This document shows, in pieces, positions 1-7,134 of a stretch of DNA of 12,150 nucleotides. Source of the stretch: JAWVZY01 sp033721955 (lineage in GTDB: Bacteria > Patescibacteriota > Minisyncoccia > Spechtbacterales > 2-12-FULL-38-22). Under the pieces are notes generated by a model. That model did no database searches, was not told where the DNA came from, and was given only the letters and a program-made list of their open reading frames with translations. The stretch covers positions 1-12,150 of the forward strand of contig JAWVZY010000021.1 of NCBI GenBank assembly GCA_033721955.1, read 5' to 3'. The position numbers and the translations under genes are program-made. Numbering within the stretch: the first letter of the stretch is position 1; each line of letters opens with the position of its first letter.

Positions 1-2
1 CT

Positions 3-1004
3 CTTATACGGAATATTGTAGGACAAGAAGAATCAACTATAGATATGCGCGATATTATGGATTCGGGCAAAATATTTATAGTTAACCTTTCTAAAGGTAG
101 AATAGGTGAGGATAATAGCCGTCTTTTGGGCGCTATGACAATAACCAAACTTTTTTTGGCGGCAATGAGCAGGATAGATATTCCTGAAGCCGAGCGTAGG
201 GATTTTTTCCTTTTGGTTGACGAGTTTCAAAACTTCGCCTCCGAGGCCTTTGAGGGAATACTTTCTGAGGCGCGCAAATACCGTCTTTCACTTACCCTTG
301 CCCACCAGTATATAGCTCAGATGGATGAGGAGGTAAGGGATGCGGTTTTTGGCAACGTGGGAACTATGGTTACCTTCCGCATAGGCGCTGAAGACGCAGA
401 AGCTGTTGAAAAAGAATTTGCACCTCAGTTTATGGTTGAGGATTTTGTAAACCAGCCAAAGTACCATATTATGCTAAAGCTTATGATAGACGGGGTTACC
501 TCTCCGGCATTTTCGGCAAGGACGCTTACACCTTTTGAACCGGAAGAGGAATCGAACAGGGAAGCTATTATTGAGGCATCCCGTAAAAAATACGGTACTC
601 CGCGGGAAAAAATGGAAAAGATAATTGCCGAGTGGGATATAGCAAGTCGGGCAAAAAAAGTAAAAAAGCCCGTTAAAAAACAAGAAAAACCCAAGGCAAT
701 ATCATTGAAAGAAGCCGCGGAGAAATATCCTGCTCCGGCAGGCAGTAAAAAGAAAAGCTCAGGGAGCAGTAAAAAGAAAAGCTCAGGGAGTAAAAACAAA
801 AAAAGCTCGGGAGCTAAAAAATCTTCTAAGAGTTCAAAGGCACCTGAAAAGCAAAGAGAAAGAATAAAGCCGCCCAAATTGCCTCATGAGAAAGATTCTA
901 AAAAAAGCAAAAAATCCAAATCTAAAAACAAAAAAAGCAAAAAGGGTCCCGACAAAGAAGGCCTTAGGGATCTTTTAAAGGATATAGGCGCTATAGAAGA
1001 ATAA
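3..1004 (+). CDS. VirD4/TraG-like type IV secretion coupling ATPase, 3' part
   Basis: This is the C-terminal part of a P-loop ATPase of the type IV secretion coupling (VirD4/TraG/TraD) class. The frame is open from the window edge, so the start and the Walker A motif lie upstream; the internal ATG at 45 is not the real start. A Walker B strand (FFLLVDEFQNF, nt about 205-237) is followed by a sensor-like helix and AHQYIAQM, then GNVGTMVTFRIG, as in the TraG-D C-terminal fold. Such proteins energise DNA or protein transfer at the membrane; in CPR genomes they may serve DNA uptake or pilus-like machinery (inference). After about nt 650 the protein becomes a low-complexity Lys/Ser tail of roughly 110 residues with near-identical repeats, ending in a short acidic helix-like segment (LRDLLKDIGAIEE). 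The alpha/beta hydrolase gene starts 9 nt after the stop. Confidence 0.8.
   Translation, partial: LIRNIVGQEESTIDMRDIMDSGKIFIVNLSKGRIGEDNSRLLGAMTITKLFLAAMSRIDIPEAERRDFFLLVDEFQNFASEAFEGILSEARKYRLSLTLAHQYIAQMDEEVRDAVFGNVGTMVTFRIGAEDAEAVEKEFAPQFMVEDFVNQPKYHIMLKLMIDGVTSPAFSARTLTPFEPEEESNREAIIEASRKKYGTPREKMEKIIAEWDIASRAKKVKKPVKKQEKPKAISLKEAAEKYPAPAGSKKKSSGSSKKKSSGSKNKKSSGAKKSSKSSKAPEKQRERIKPPKLPHEKDSKKSKKSKSKNKKSKKGPDKEGLRDLLKDIGAIEE
744..812 (+). repeat. In-frame 24-nt direct repeats in the Lys/Ser tail
   Basis: Two copies of a 24-nt unit (744-767 and 768-788 plus the next codon) are nearly identical at the DNA level. A third, diverged copy follows at 789-812. Each unit encodes S-K-K-K-S-S-G-S or a variant. 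The identity at DNA level points to recent slippage or unequal recombination within the tail coding sequence. Confidence 0.8.
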
Positions 1005-1013
1005 AACTATATT

Positions 1014-1679
1014 ATGGAAAAGAAACAACTTGTCACACAAGATAATATAACTATCGTGGGTGATTATTACAGTTCAGGTGCTGAATCATCACCTGCTGTT
1101 ATATTGCTTCATATGATGCCCGCAACGCGCGAAAGCTGGAGGGATTTCGCTCCGCTCCTTGTCGATAAAGGTTTCCAGGTTCTTGCAATTGATGAGAGAG
1201 GCCATGGTGAGAGTATAGAGGGAGGCAAACTTAACTATGAAGAATTTTCAAGCAAAGAACAACAGGATAAAATGCTGGATGTGCTTGCCGCGCGCGAATA
1301 TTTTTTGGACAAAGGGGTTGAATTTTCAGATATTTATGTGGGAGGAGCTTCAATAGGGGCAAATTTAGCGATACAATATCTTGCCCACAACCATGAGGCA
1401 AAAGCAGGTTTTGCTCTTTCTCCCGGTTATAATTATCATGGCATAGAAACCTTATCTCTTATGGAAGAAGTGCATTCAGAGCAGGCCTTGTTTTTAGCCG
1501 CATCACATGATGACCCGAATGTCCCGGATTCAGCCCAGGCAACGCAAGATATTGCCGATGCCGATAATGCTGATATAGAAATTAAATTATTTGATACAGG
1601 GGGGCATGGAACTGATATGTTTGAAAAACACCCCGAACTTATGGAGGATCTGGCCGAGTGGTTGACAAACTTTAAGTGA
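1014..1679 (+). CDS. Alpha/beta hydrolase (dienelactone hydrolase/esterase-like)
   Basis: This is a complete 221-residue serine hydrolase of the alpha/beta fold. Visible elements are the oxyanion strand VILLHMMP (residues 29-36), the conserved DERGHGES turn (60-67), the nucleophile elbow G-A-S-I-G with Ser113, an acidic region around Asp166-Asp172, and His198 in TGGHGTDM. There is no signal peptide or membrane segment, so it is probably cytoplasmic. The substrate cannot be read from the sequence; carboxylesterase, dienelactone hydrolase-like and acyl-peptide activities are all possible. It lies 9 nt after the ATPase stop with only a weak purine stretch (AGAAGAA) before it, so translation may depend on coupling to the upstream gene. 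A terminator follows. Confidence 0.85.
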   Translation: MEKKQLVTQDNITIVGDYYSSGAESSPAVILLHMMPATRESWRDFAPLLVDKGFQVLAIDERGHGESIEGGKLNYEEFSSKEQQDKMLDVLAAREYFLDKGVEFSDIYVGGASIGANLAIQYLAHNHEAKAGFALSPGYNYHGIETLSLMEEVHSEQALFLAASHDDPNVPDSAQATQDIADADNADIEIKLFDTGGHGTDMFEKHPELMEDLAEWLTNFK

Positions 1680-1708
1680 TTCATTATTATATTACGAGTT
1701 GCGCCACA

Positions 1709-1739
1709 AGGCCCTTCTCATAAGGGTCGTTTGTTTTTA
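1709..1739 (+). terminator. Rho-independent terminator after the alpha/beta hydrolase
   Basis: GGCCCTT pairs with AAGGGTC (7 bp including one G-U) around a CTCAT loop. A T-rich tail (GTTTGTTTTT) follows. It closes the ATPase-hydrolase transcription unit. Confidence 0.7.
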
Positions 1740-1774
1740 TATCTATGTCTATCAAATCTTAATGGGGCCGAGCA

Positions 1775-1829
1775 AAGGAAAGCAAAGCTCCTTAAAACAG
1801 TTTTTCAAAAATAAACCCGCAGAAAGGAG
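1775..1829 (+). promoter_or_regulatory. Possible anti-Shine-Dalgarno switch in the ligase leader
   Basis: CTCCTT at 1788-1793 is perfectly complementary to the ribosome binding site AAGGAG at 1824-1829. The same CTCCTT can instead pair through TCCTT with AAGGA at 1775-1779. The leader therefore has two mutually exclusive pairings, one hiding and one freeing the ribosome site. No convincing promoter was seen in 1740-1775, so the transcript start is unknown. Short matches like these can arise by chance. Confidence 0.3.
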
Positions 1830-1835
1830 AGGTTT

Positions 1836-3107
1836 ATGAAGCCACAGATAGTAGAGGAATTTCTTAAAAATTTTTCTCCCGAAAAGATACCCAAGGGTAA
1901 AAGGACAATAGGTCGCGAAACCGAACACATAGCTATTAATGAAAAGGGAGAAGCTGTTGATGCAGCTGCATATTTTGACATTCTCGCCTCTGAAAAAGGT
2001 TGGCATGTAGAACATGATGGATATTATGTGGTTCAGGCCACAAGTGTTGAAGATAATGAAGGCAGGGTAATAACGCCTGAGTTTACAACTTCTGTTATGG
2101 AGGTTGCTTATCCGCCGAGGGAAAGTTTACATGATATTCCAAATAAGGATGCCCCCTGGTTTGAAGATCTAAGGAACTTCTACAGGGATCATGGCATATA
2201 CTTCCCGGGATCCGGAGTTCACGTTGTATCTTCAGAGAATGAACTGCTAAGAACGTCAAGGCGTCGCTACGATGCTCTCTACAGGGCTATAGGTCCTGAT
2301 GTAAAAATTATAGCGCTCACAGCTTCCAGTCAGGTTAGCTTCAAAATTCAAATTGATGAGATAATACAAGGCATGAATGTATGTTGCGCACTTTCCGGTC
2401 CCTCTATAATGCTTATGGCCAACTCTTCTATTTGGAAGGGAGAGGATTCAGGCCTTTGTGCTGCTCGAGAATCTGTATGGGGTAAATTTGCCGCTAAAAG
2501 AGCAGGCATACCTCAAAATAGATTTAGTGATGTGGAGCAATATTTGGAACATATGTTTGACCTCCCTGTTTTAATTGAACAGTGGGGCTCAGATTACATT
2601 GTTCCTCAAAAACGCAAAACATTTAGAGAGCGTCTGGAATTTCGCAATAAGCTTTTTCCTCGTCTCTGGGCACTGCATGAGGGGACAGTATGGTGGAATG
2701 CAAGGCCTCGCCTTGAATTTGGCACATTGGAAATACGTCCAAACTGTGCTCAGCCGGGCAAGGATTATATGGCAGTTTCTTCGTTTTGGCTTGGCATAGT
2801 AGAAAATTTGGATGAAGCAGAAGCGCTTGTTAACGAATTTTCATGGGATTTTTGGATACGCCTTAGAGATGCCGCCATAAAAGACGGTATACGAGCTGAA
2901 GTTGACGGTATTAACGGGGTAAACTTAGTTAAATGCGTTTTGGATATTTCCAGGCGCGGACTGGTATCCCGCGGCTTGAATGAGGAAATCTATTTAGATA
3001 TTCTTTATTCTCGGGTTGAAGAAATGAAAACGCCTGCTGATAAAGCCAGAGAGATCTTTCAGAGCAAAGGGATAGAGGCACTGATAGATGCTTTGATTTC
3101 AAATTAG
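1836..3107 (+). CDS. GCS2-family glutamate-cysteine ligase-like carboxylate-amine ligase
   Basis: This 423-residue protein resembles the ATP-dependent glutamate-cysteine ligase fold (GCS2, the EgtA/YbdK/plant-type group). These enzymes join the gamma-carboxylate of glutamate to an amine, usually cysteine. Supporting features are GRETEHIAI near residues 26-34 (the metal/ATP-binding E-x-E strand), VMEVAYPP near 87-94, GSGVHVVS near 128-135, and the late strand EFGTLEIRPNCAQP near residues 295-308, which matches the family's conserved arginine-containing strand. The start is supported by AAGGAG, 6 nt before the ATG. The gene stands alone between two terminators and no glutathione synthetase is nearby, so the product could be gamma-glutamylcysteine itself or another gamma-glutamyl amide. 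The family call is fairly secure; the amine substrate is not known. Confidence 0.75.
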   Translation: MKPQIVEEFLKNFSPEKIPKGKRTIGRETEHIAINEKGEAVDAAAYFDILASEKGWHVEHDGYYVVQATSVEDNEGRVITPEFTTSVMEVAYPPRESLHDIPNKDAPWFEDLRNFYRDHGIYFPGSGVHVVSSENELLRTSRRRYDALYRAIGPDVKIIALTASSQVSFKIQIDEIIQGMNVCCALSGPSIMLMANSSIWKGEDSGLCAARESVWGKFAAKRAGIPQNRFSDVEQYLEHMFDLPVLIEQWGSDYIVPQKRKTFRERLEFRNKLFPRLWALHEGTVWWNARPRLEFGTLEIRPNCAQPGKDYMAVSSFWLGIVENLDEAEALVNEFSWDFWIRLRDAAIKDGIRAEVDGINGVNLVKCVLDISRRGLVSRGLNEEIYLDILYSRVEEMKTPADKAREIFQSKGIEALIDALISN

Positions 3108-3118
3108 TTCTTATAAAT

Positions 3119-3164
3119 ACAAGGAAAGTTTTCTTACAAGAAAACTTTCCTTGTCTATTTTTTT
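3119..3164 (+). terminator. Strong 17-bp terminator after the ligase gene
   Basis: The left arm 3119-3135 and right arm 3138-3154 are perfect reverse complements. The innermost pairs must open to leave a real loop around the central AC. A T run (ATTTTTTT, 3157-3164) follows. Confidence 0.9.
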
Positions 3165-3252
3165 AATTTAAACATTTAAAACTAAGCACCTTTGTTTTAG
3201 ATGTTTGGATTAAAAACTTTTAAAATATAGGATTTTATTGCATAATATTACT

Positions 3253-4350
3253 ATGATGTTAGAGACACTGGAAAAACTTATATCTTTTAAGACAGTATCA
3301 AAAAACCATGCAGAAAATAAAAAAGCCATGGAGTGGGTTAAGGATGAATTAAAAGATCTCCCGCTACATTTTCAGGATATTAACGAGGGTGGCTTTCCTG
3401 CACTGGTAGCTACTACACAAAAAACAAAAAAGCCAAAGGTTTGGCTTCAGGCTCACATGGATGTTGTTGAAGGAAGTGATAGAGTTTGGAATACAAGGAG
3501 AGAAGATGGCCGGCTCTATGGCAGAGGCGCCTATGATATGAAATTTGCTATTGCTTGCTATATGGAGGTTTTGAAGAGTATAGGTAAAAAACTTAAAGAT
3601 CTTGATTTGGCTCTTGTGCTTACAAGCGATGAAGAGGTTGGGGGAGAGCATGGAACAAAAGCAATACTGGACATGGGTTATGGGGGCGAGGTCTCAATAT
3701 TGCCTGACGGGGGTTATGATTGGAAAATTGAAGAAGCCGCAAAGGGCTCCCTTATGCTTTATGTTAAATCAAGAGGTGTTGCCTCACACGGTGCCAGGCC
3801 ATGGGATGGAAACAATGCTTTAAATAATATGATGCAATTTTTAAGCATGCTACAGGAGGAGTTTCCCGCCGAAGATGAATGCTGTGATGATGATGACCAC
3901 CACCACAATACAATGGTTGTCGCTAAGCTTGTAAGCGGTACTGCTTCAAACAAGGTGCCCCATAAAGCAGAGGCCTGGCTTGATATACGTTATTTACCTC
4001 ATATACATGCTGATCAAATACGAGAAGTTATAGAAAAACATAGAAGTAAATTTGATAGAATGTTTGTTGAAGAAATAAAAGACATAAGCTCTGTAGAGAT
4101 AGATCAAGATCATCATTATATAAACTCATATCGTGACAGCATAGACAAGCATTCAGACACCCCTTCTTCTTTTTGCCTTTCGCATGGTGCTTCAGACGCA
4201 AGATTTCTTGCGGAGCATGGAATAATACCTATAGTTACAGCGCCCAGAGGCGGGGGGCATCATTCAGAATATGAATGGATAGATATTGAAGATCTAAGCA
4301 GGTTTTACGAAGTTATCAGGGATTTCGTAGAAAAGGAAGCTAAAATGTAA
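3253..4350 (+). CDS. M20-family zinc metallopeptidase/deacylase
   Basis: This 365-residue M20/M28-type hydrolase (ArgE/DapE/CPG2 group) cleaves an amide bond using two zinc ions. Expected ligands and catalytic residues are visible: HMD (His68, Asp70), GRGAYDMK with bridging Asp95, catalytic Glu127-Glu128 in TSDEEVGG, a third metal-ligand region at PDGG, the dimerisation-domain SRGVASHGARP stretch, and the C-terminal GGGHHSEYEW (His336/His337). The start is placed at ATG 3253 (or 3256); an in-frame TTG at 3238 has no ribosome site. There is no Shine-Dalgarno, and a weak -10-like CATAAT lies at 3241-3246, so the message may be leaderless. An unusual Asp/His/Cys cluster (DECCDDDDHHHN) sits at about nt 3874-3909, before the conserved TASNKVP segment. 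It converges on a methyltransferase gene. The exact substrate is unknown. Confidence 0.85.
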   Translation: MMLETLEKLISFKTVSKNHAENKKAMEWVKDELKDLPLHFQDINEGGFPALVATTQKTKKPKVWLQAHMDVVEGSDRVWNTRREDGRLYGRGAYDMKFAIACYMEVLKSIGKKLKDLDLALVLTSDEEVGGEHGTKAILDMGYGGEVSILPDGGYDWKIEEAAKGSLMLYVKSRGVASHGARPWDGNNALNNMMQFLSMLQEEFPAEDECCDDDDHHHNTMVVAKLVSGTASNKVPHKAEAWLDIRYLPHIHADQIREVIEKHRSKFDRMFVEEIKDISSVEIDQDHHYINSYRDSIDKHSDTPSSFCLSHGASDARFLAEHGIIPIVTAPRGGGHHSEYEWIDIEDLSRFYEVIRDFVEKEAKM

Positions 4351-4375
4351 AAAACCCGCGATAAAGCGGGTTTTT
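4350..4375. terminator. Bidirectional terminator between convergent genes
   Basis: A 10-bp perfect stem (AAAAACCCGC and GCGGGTTTTT) surrounds the loop GATAAA. The A run on one side and T run on the other let it terminate in both directions. It starts on the last base of the peptidase stop codon and overlaps the stop codon of the minus-strand methyltransferase. Confidence 0.85.
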
Positions 4376-5063
4376 AGATAGAATCCATTATGTACATAGG
4401 CCCATGTTTTATGGGTATTTTAGTTCTGACTTCAAGCCAGTTTCTATTAGTGAAAAACATCTCTCTGCCGCCCCAGATAATTACTGTTATCTTCTTCTCA
4501 TCAGAAATGTCTTTGAGTTTTTCAACAACTTTTGTAAGGACAGATCCCTTGAAGGGATTAAAGAGAAAAAATATATTCGCTATATTCAGGTTTTGGTCCA
4601 GCACATTGCCGCTTAAAAATTCAGCATTTTTAAGTTTTAATTTCCGCGCGGCCTCTCTGCCTTTTTGGAGGCGATCTTCTATCAGTTCTACGCCAAAGCA
4701 TTGAGCGCGTGTCATAAGGGCTGTATAAAGAACAACTCTCCCATAACCGGACCCTAAATCGTAAAAGACATCATTTTTGTCCGGCCTTAGGATGTTCAAC
4801 ATCATTTGTATCTTTGAATAATGAGTTGGAGCGTGCCTTATCGATTCATGCCGGTGCTCGGGGTATCTGCGCTTTGCGGCAGAATGCGATTCCCACACAT
4901 TGCCCGGAAGCCCGAATATACCATCAAGTATTTCTGTAAGTTCACTCTCATGTTCTTTGTATATTTCTATATCAGTACTTAATTTTTTAAGGAAGGGTTT
5001 TAATAGTTCGGGTCTTTCGGTAATGTTTTGCCGCCCTCCAAATTCATTTAAGATCTGGTGCAT
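4374..5063 (-). CDS. Class I SAM-dependent methyltransferase, DOT1-like motif
   Basis: This 229-residue protein has a Rossmann-type methyltransferase core in its second half. Motif I is FYDLGSGYGRV (residues 100-110), the acidic residue at the end of strand 2 is Glu126 in CFGVEL, and the motif IV region reads FFLFNPFKG (165-173). The DLGSGYGRVVLYTA form resembles DOT1-like and related lysine or small-molecule methyltransferases, but the substrate is not readable. The N-terminal 90 residues are helical and charged and may recognise the target. The start is set by a strong Shine-Dalgarno (GAAAGGAGA on the minus strand, plus-strand 5069-5077), 5 nt from the ATG. It is divergent from the DUF5317-like gene. 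Confidence 0.75.
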   Translation of the reverse strand: MHQILNEFGGRQNITERPELLKPFLKKLSTDIEIYKEHESELTEILDGIFGLPGNVWESHSAAKRRYPEHRHESIRHAPTHYSKIQMMLNILRPDKNDVFYDLGSGYGRVVLYTALMTRAQCFGVELIEDRLQKGREAARKLKLKNAEFLSGNVLDQNLNIANIFFLFNPFKGSVLTKVVEKLKDISDEKKITVIIWGGREMFFTNRNWLEVRTKIPIKHGPMYIMDSI

Positions 5064-5107
5064 TTTTATCTCCTTTCTAAAAGTTCTGGGGTAAAAATAC
5101 CATAAAA

Positions 5108-5152
5108 ATTTTATACCGACAAGTTTACGGATTATATAATTTATGGTATATA
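5108..5152. promoter_or_regulatory. Divergent promoter region
   Basis: For the plus strand, TTTACG (5124-5129), a 17-nt spacer and TATATA (5147-5152) preceded by TG at 5144-5145 form an extended -10 promoter for the membrane protein gene. The self-complementary ATTATATAAT at 5131-5140 gives TATAAT on both strands. TATAAA on the minus strand (5110-5115) is another -10 candidate for the methyltransferase. The plus-strand elements are the most convincing. Confidence 0.5.
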
Positions 5153-5185
5153 TTAGTGCAAGTTCTCAGCTGAAAGGAACTGGTT

Positions 5186-5659
5186 TTGTGGAAAGCATTA
5201 GATAGGATTGTTGGAAAAACTCCTTATTGGATGCTGTATTCTTTGTGGACCATTGTTGCAATATTTTTTGTGTATAAGATTTTTTTTACCGAAGAGTTTT
5301 TGTGGCATATGTTCTTTTACACTATTTTTTTAGTTTCTCTTTTCATTGTATATGTATTTAATACCCGTGCGCCCGGGTTTCTTGTTGGATTTATAGGGGG
5401 ATGCTTTAACTGGCTTGTTGTGATGGCAAATGGAGGCATGCCTGTACCGAGGGAGGCAACGCAAAATTTACCTGTGGGATATACATATATAAATGATGAT
5501 ACGGTTTTATTGCCCCTTGCCGATATCTTTGAAAATACCTGGATGTATTATAGTATTGGCGACATAATAATATTTACAGGCATCGGAATGCTTTTTTTGC
5601 AGCTTTTCTATTTTATTGTAAAAAATAGAGTTTCAAAGCAACAATACCCCCGAGAATAA
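5186..5659 (+). CDS. DUF5317-like integral membrane protein
   Basis: This 157-residue protein has about four hydrophobic segments (roughly residues 15-33, 38-57, 63-82 and 124-145). The stretch NWLVVMANGGMPVP, then NDDTVLLPLADIF and YYSIGDIIIFTGIG, matches what I recall of the DUF5317 family: N-x(4)-ANGG-x-MP, then DDT-x-L-x(2)-LADI and SIGD. No biochemical function is established for this family. The start is a TTG: AAAGGAA (5173-5179) lies 6 nt upstream and the next in-frame ATG would remove part of the first membrane segment. Its stop codon lies in the loop of the following terminator. Confidence 0.7.
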   Translation: MWKALDRIVGKTPYWMLYSLWTIVAIFFVYKIFFTEEFLWHMFFYTIFLVSLFIVYVFNTRAPGFLVGFIGGCFNWLVVMANGGMPVPREATQNLPVGYTYINDDTVLLPLADIFENTWMYYSIGDIIIFTGIGMLFLQLFYFIVKNRVSKQQYPRE

Positions 5660-5670
5660 GCGGGGGTTTT
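5646..5670 (+). terminator. Terminator with the stop codon in its loop
   Basis: ACCCCCG (5646-5652) pairs with CGGGGGT (5661-5667) over an 8-nt loop holding the TAA of the membrane protein gene (5657-5659). TTTT follows. Confidence 0.85.
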
Positions 5671-5686
5671 AAATTATTAAAAACCA

Positions 5687-5695
5687 TGGTATAAT
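5687..5695 (+). promoter_or_regulatory. Extended -10 promoter of mnmA
   Basis: TGGTATAAT is a perfect extended -10 (TGnTATAAT). No good -35 is present. Transcription should start near 5703-5705, at or next to the ATG at 5705, giving a leaderless message. Confidence 0.7.
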
Positions 5696-5704
5696 ATGGC
5701 CTAT

Positions 5705-6772
5705 ATGAATAAAAAAGATACAAAAGTAATAGTCGCTATGAGTGGTGGTGTAGATAGTTCTGTGAGCGCGGCACTTTTAAAAGAACAGGGATATGATGTC
5801 CGTGGTGTTTTTATGCGCTGTTGGAATGCTGATGATTTTAAGGCGGGTGAGTGTACCGCAGAAGAAGATGAATATTGGGCTCGTAGAGCAGCCGGAGCTA
5901 TTGGTATACCATTTTACAGCGTTGATCTTGTAAAAGAGTATAAAGCGCGTGTTGTAGATTATTTTGTAAAAGAATATAGCGCGGGCAGAACGCCAAATCC
6001 CGATGTAATGTGTAATAATGAAATTAAATTTGGCGTGTTTTATGACAAGGTGATAGAGGACATGGGTGCCGATTATATCGCGACAGGTCATTACGCGCGC
6101 GTAGAGAGAAAAGGGGACAGCGTAAAACTTTTACGCGGAGTAGATAAAAATAAAGATCAGACGTATTTTTTGCACAGGGTGCCCGGGGAGCGCCTTAAGC
6201 GGGCAATGTTTCCTGTAGGCGATATTCCAAAGCCAAGAGTGCGTGAACTTGCAAAAAAGTATAGTTTACCAAACGCAGAGAAAAAGGATTCGCAGGGTCT
6301 GTGTTTTATAGGGAGTGTAGATATTAGAAAGTTTTTAGAGGAGTATATTCCAAATAAGCCGGGGGTTGTAGTTACGGTAGGAGGCAAGGAGATAGGTGAG
6401 CATAGAGGCGTGCAGTATTATACAATTGGCCAAAGAAAGGGAATTGGCACCGGCGGGGGAGGTGTGCCTTATTATGTTGTAGATAAAAATATAAAAGAAA
6501 ATAAGCTTATTGTAGGTACTAAATATGAGGATAAATTATTTGAGAATTCTCTTCAGCTTGAAGATGCTACGTGGGTAAATAAAGCTCCTGAGTTGCCTAT
6601 AAAGATTGCCGCATCTATACGCTACAGGCAGGAACCGCAGGAGGCAGAGTTAATTCAGGTTGGAGGCAAATTAGCTCTTAACTTTAAAGAACCTCAAAGA
6701 GCTGTTACTCCCGGACAGATGGCTGTTGTATATGATGGAGAAGAAGTACTGGGAGGAGGCATTATAAAATAA
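5705..6772 (+). CDS. mnmA: tRNA-specific 2-thiouridylase MnmA
   Basis: MnmA uses ATP and a persulfide sulfur to make 2-thiouridine at the wobble position (U34) of Lys, Glu and Gln tRNAs in the cytoplasm. The 355-residue product has the PP-loop SGGVDSS (residues 13-19), Cys103 in NPDVMCNNEIKF, TGHYAR, DQTYFL, and the second catalytic Cys200 in DSQGLCFIG. The C-terminal YTIGQRKGIG and RYRQEP segments are also typical. The length is normal for the family. The start is ATG 5705 rather than ATG 5696, because the TATAAT box ends at 5695 and transcription would begin after the earlier ATG. There is no Shine-Dalgarno. No clear terminator follows; only a weak hairpin lies near 6817-6832. Confidence 0.95.
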   Translation: MNKKDTKVIVAMSGGVDSSVSAALLKEQGYDVRGVFMRCWNADDFKAGECTAEEDEYWARRAAGAIGIPFYSVDLVKEYKARVVDYFVKEYSAGRTPNPDVMCNNEIKFGVFYDKVIEDMGADYIATGHYARVERKGDSVKLLRGVDKNKDQTYFLHRVPGERLKRAMFPVGDIPKPRVRELAKKYSLPNAEKKDSQGLCFIGSVDIRKFLEEYIPNKPGVVVTVGGKEIGEHRGVQYYTIGQRKGIGTGGGGVPYYVVDKNIKENKLIVGTKYEDKLFENSLQLEDATWVNKAPELPIKIAASIRYRQEPQEAELIQVGGKLALNFKEPQRAVTPGQMAVVYDGEEVLGGGIIK

Positions 6773-6863
6773 GTAATGCAATTTTCTGCTTGGTAAATAA
6801 TCACACTTATATATCACTTAATTATAGGTGAATTTAAAAATTATATTATTTATTTTATAAGAA

Positions 6864-6892
6864 TGGACACTTCATTAATTTAATGTTATTAT
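6864..6892 (+). promoter_or_regulatory. Promoter of mini-protein cassette 1
   Basis: TGGACA (6864-6869), a 17-nt spacer and TATTAT (6887-6892) preceded by TG at 6884-6885 form a near-consensus promoter with an extended -10. A short stem-loop (CAGCTT/AAGCTG, 6904-6918) lies in the leader just before the ribosome site. Confidence 0.7.
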
Positions 6893-6941
6893 CACTGCAG
6901 TTTCAGCTTGGTAAGCTGCGTAAAGGAAAAAGGAGAAAAAC

Positions 6942-7121
6942 ATGGTTGTAATAGAAACCGGCTCTAAAATTACAACCAGGTCTGAGAAAAAAGAATCTGG
7001 TTGTAATCACAATTATATCGCGCATTTGCATCTAAGCAGGGGTGCGTATGTAGTTGCTATGTGTGTTAACGAAGGCTGCAACTCTCAAAAGATGCATGAG
7101 AAAAAAAGCAGCGGTAATTGA
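6942..7121 (+). CDS. 59-residue Cys/His mini-protein, cassette 1
   Basis: This small protein follows a strong ribosome site (AGGAG, 6931-6935, 6 nt before the ATG). It carries Cys21-x-His23, a 17-residue linker to Cys41, and then Cys46 (CVNEGC), a plausible zinc ribbon or knuckle. The spacing from first to third ligand is identical in the mini-protein of the next cassette (7507-7653): C-x-H-x-[YF], then Cys exactly 20 positions after the first, followed by a valine. Outside this core it is basic and polar with no membrane segment. The family is not recognised; nucleic-acid or protein binding is a guess. Its TGA stop overlaps the Shine-Dalgarno of the next gene, which implies coupled translation. 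Confidence 0.7.
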   Translation: MVVIETGSKITTRSEKKESGCNHNYIAHLHLSRGAYVVAMCVNEGCNSQKMHEKKSSGN

Positions 7122-7134
7122 GGAGGTTGTCGGT

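Noticed and set aside
425..877. Open minus-strand frame of 150 codons opposite the Lys/Ser tail
   Set aside because: Its Leu/Phe/Ser-rich product is the antisense of the Lys/Ser repeats, with no ribosome site and no recognisable domain; it lies fully within the ATPase gene.
5696..5704. ATG at 5696 as the mnmA start
   Set aside because: It directly abuts the TATAAT box (5690-5695), so transcription would start after it; ATG 5705 fits both the promoter and the protein family.
7054..7134. N-terminal extension of the 84-residue gene from 7054
   Set aside because: No ribosome site there, and it overlaps the mini-protein gene out of frame; GAGGAGGT before 7135 decides the start.
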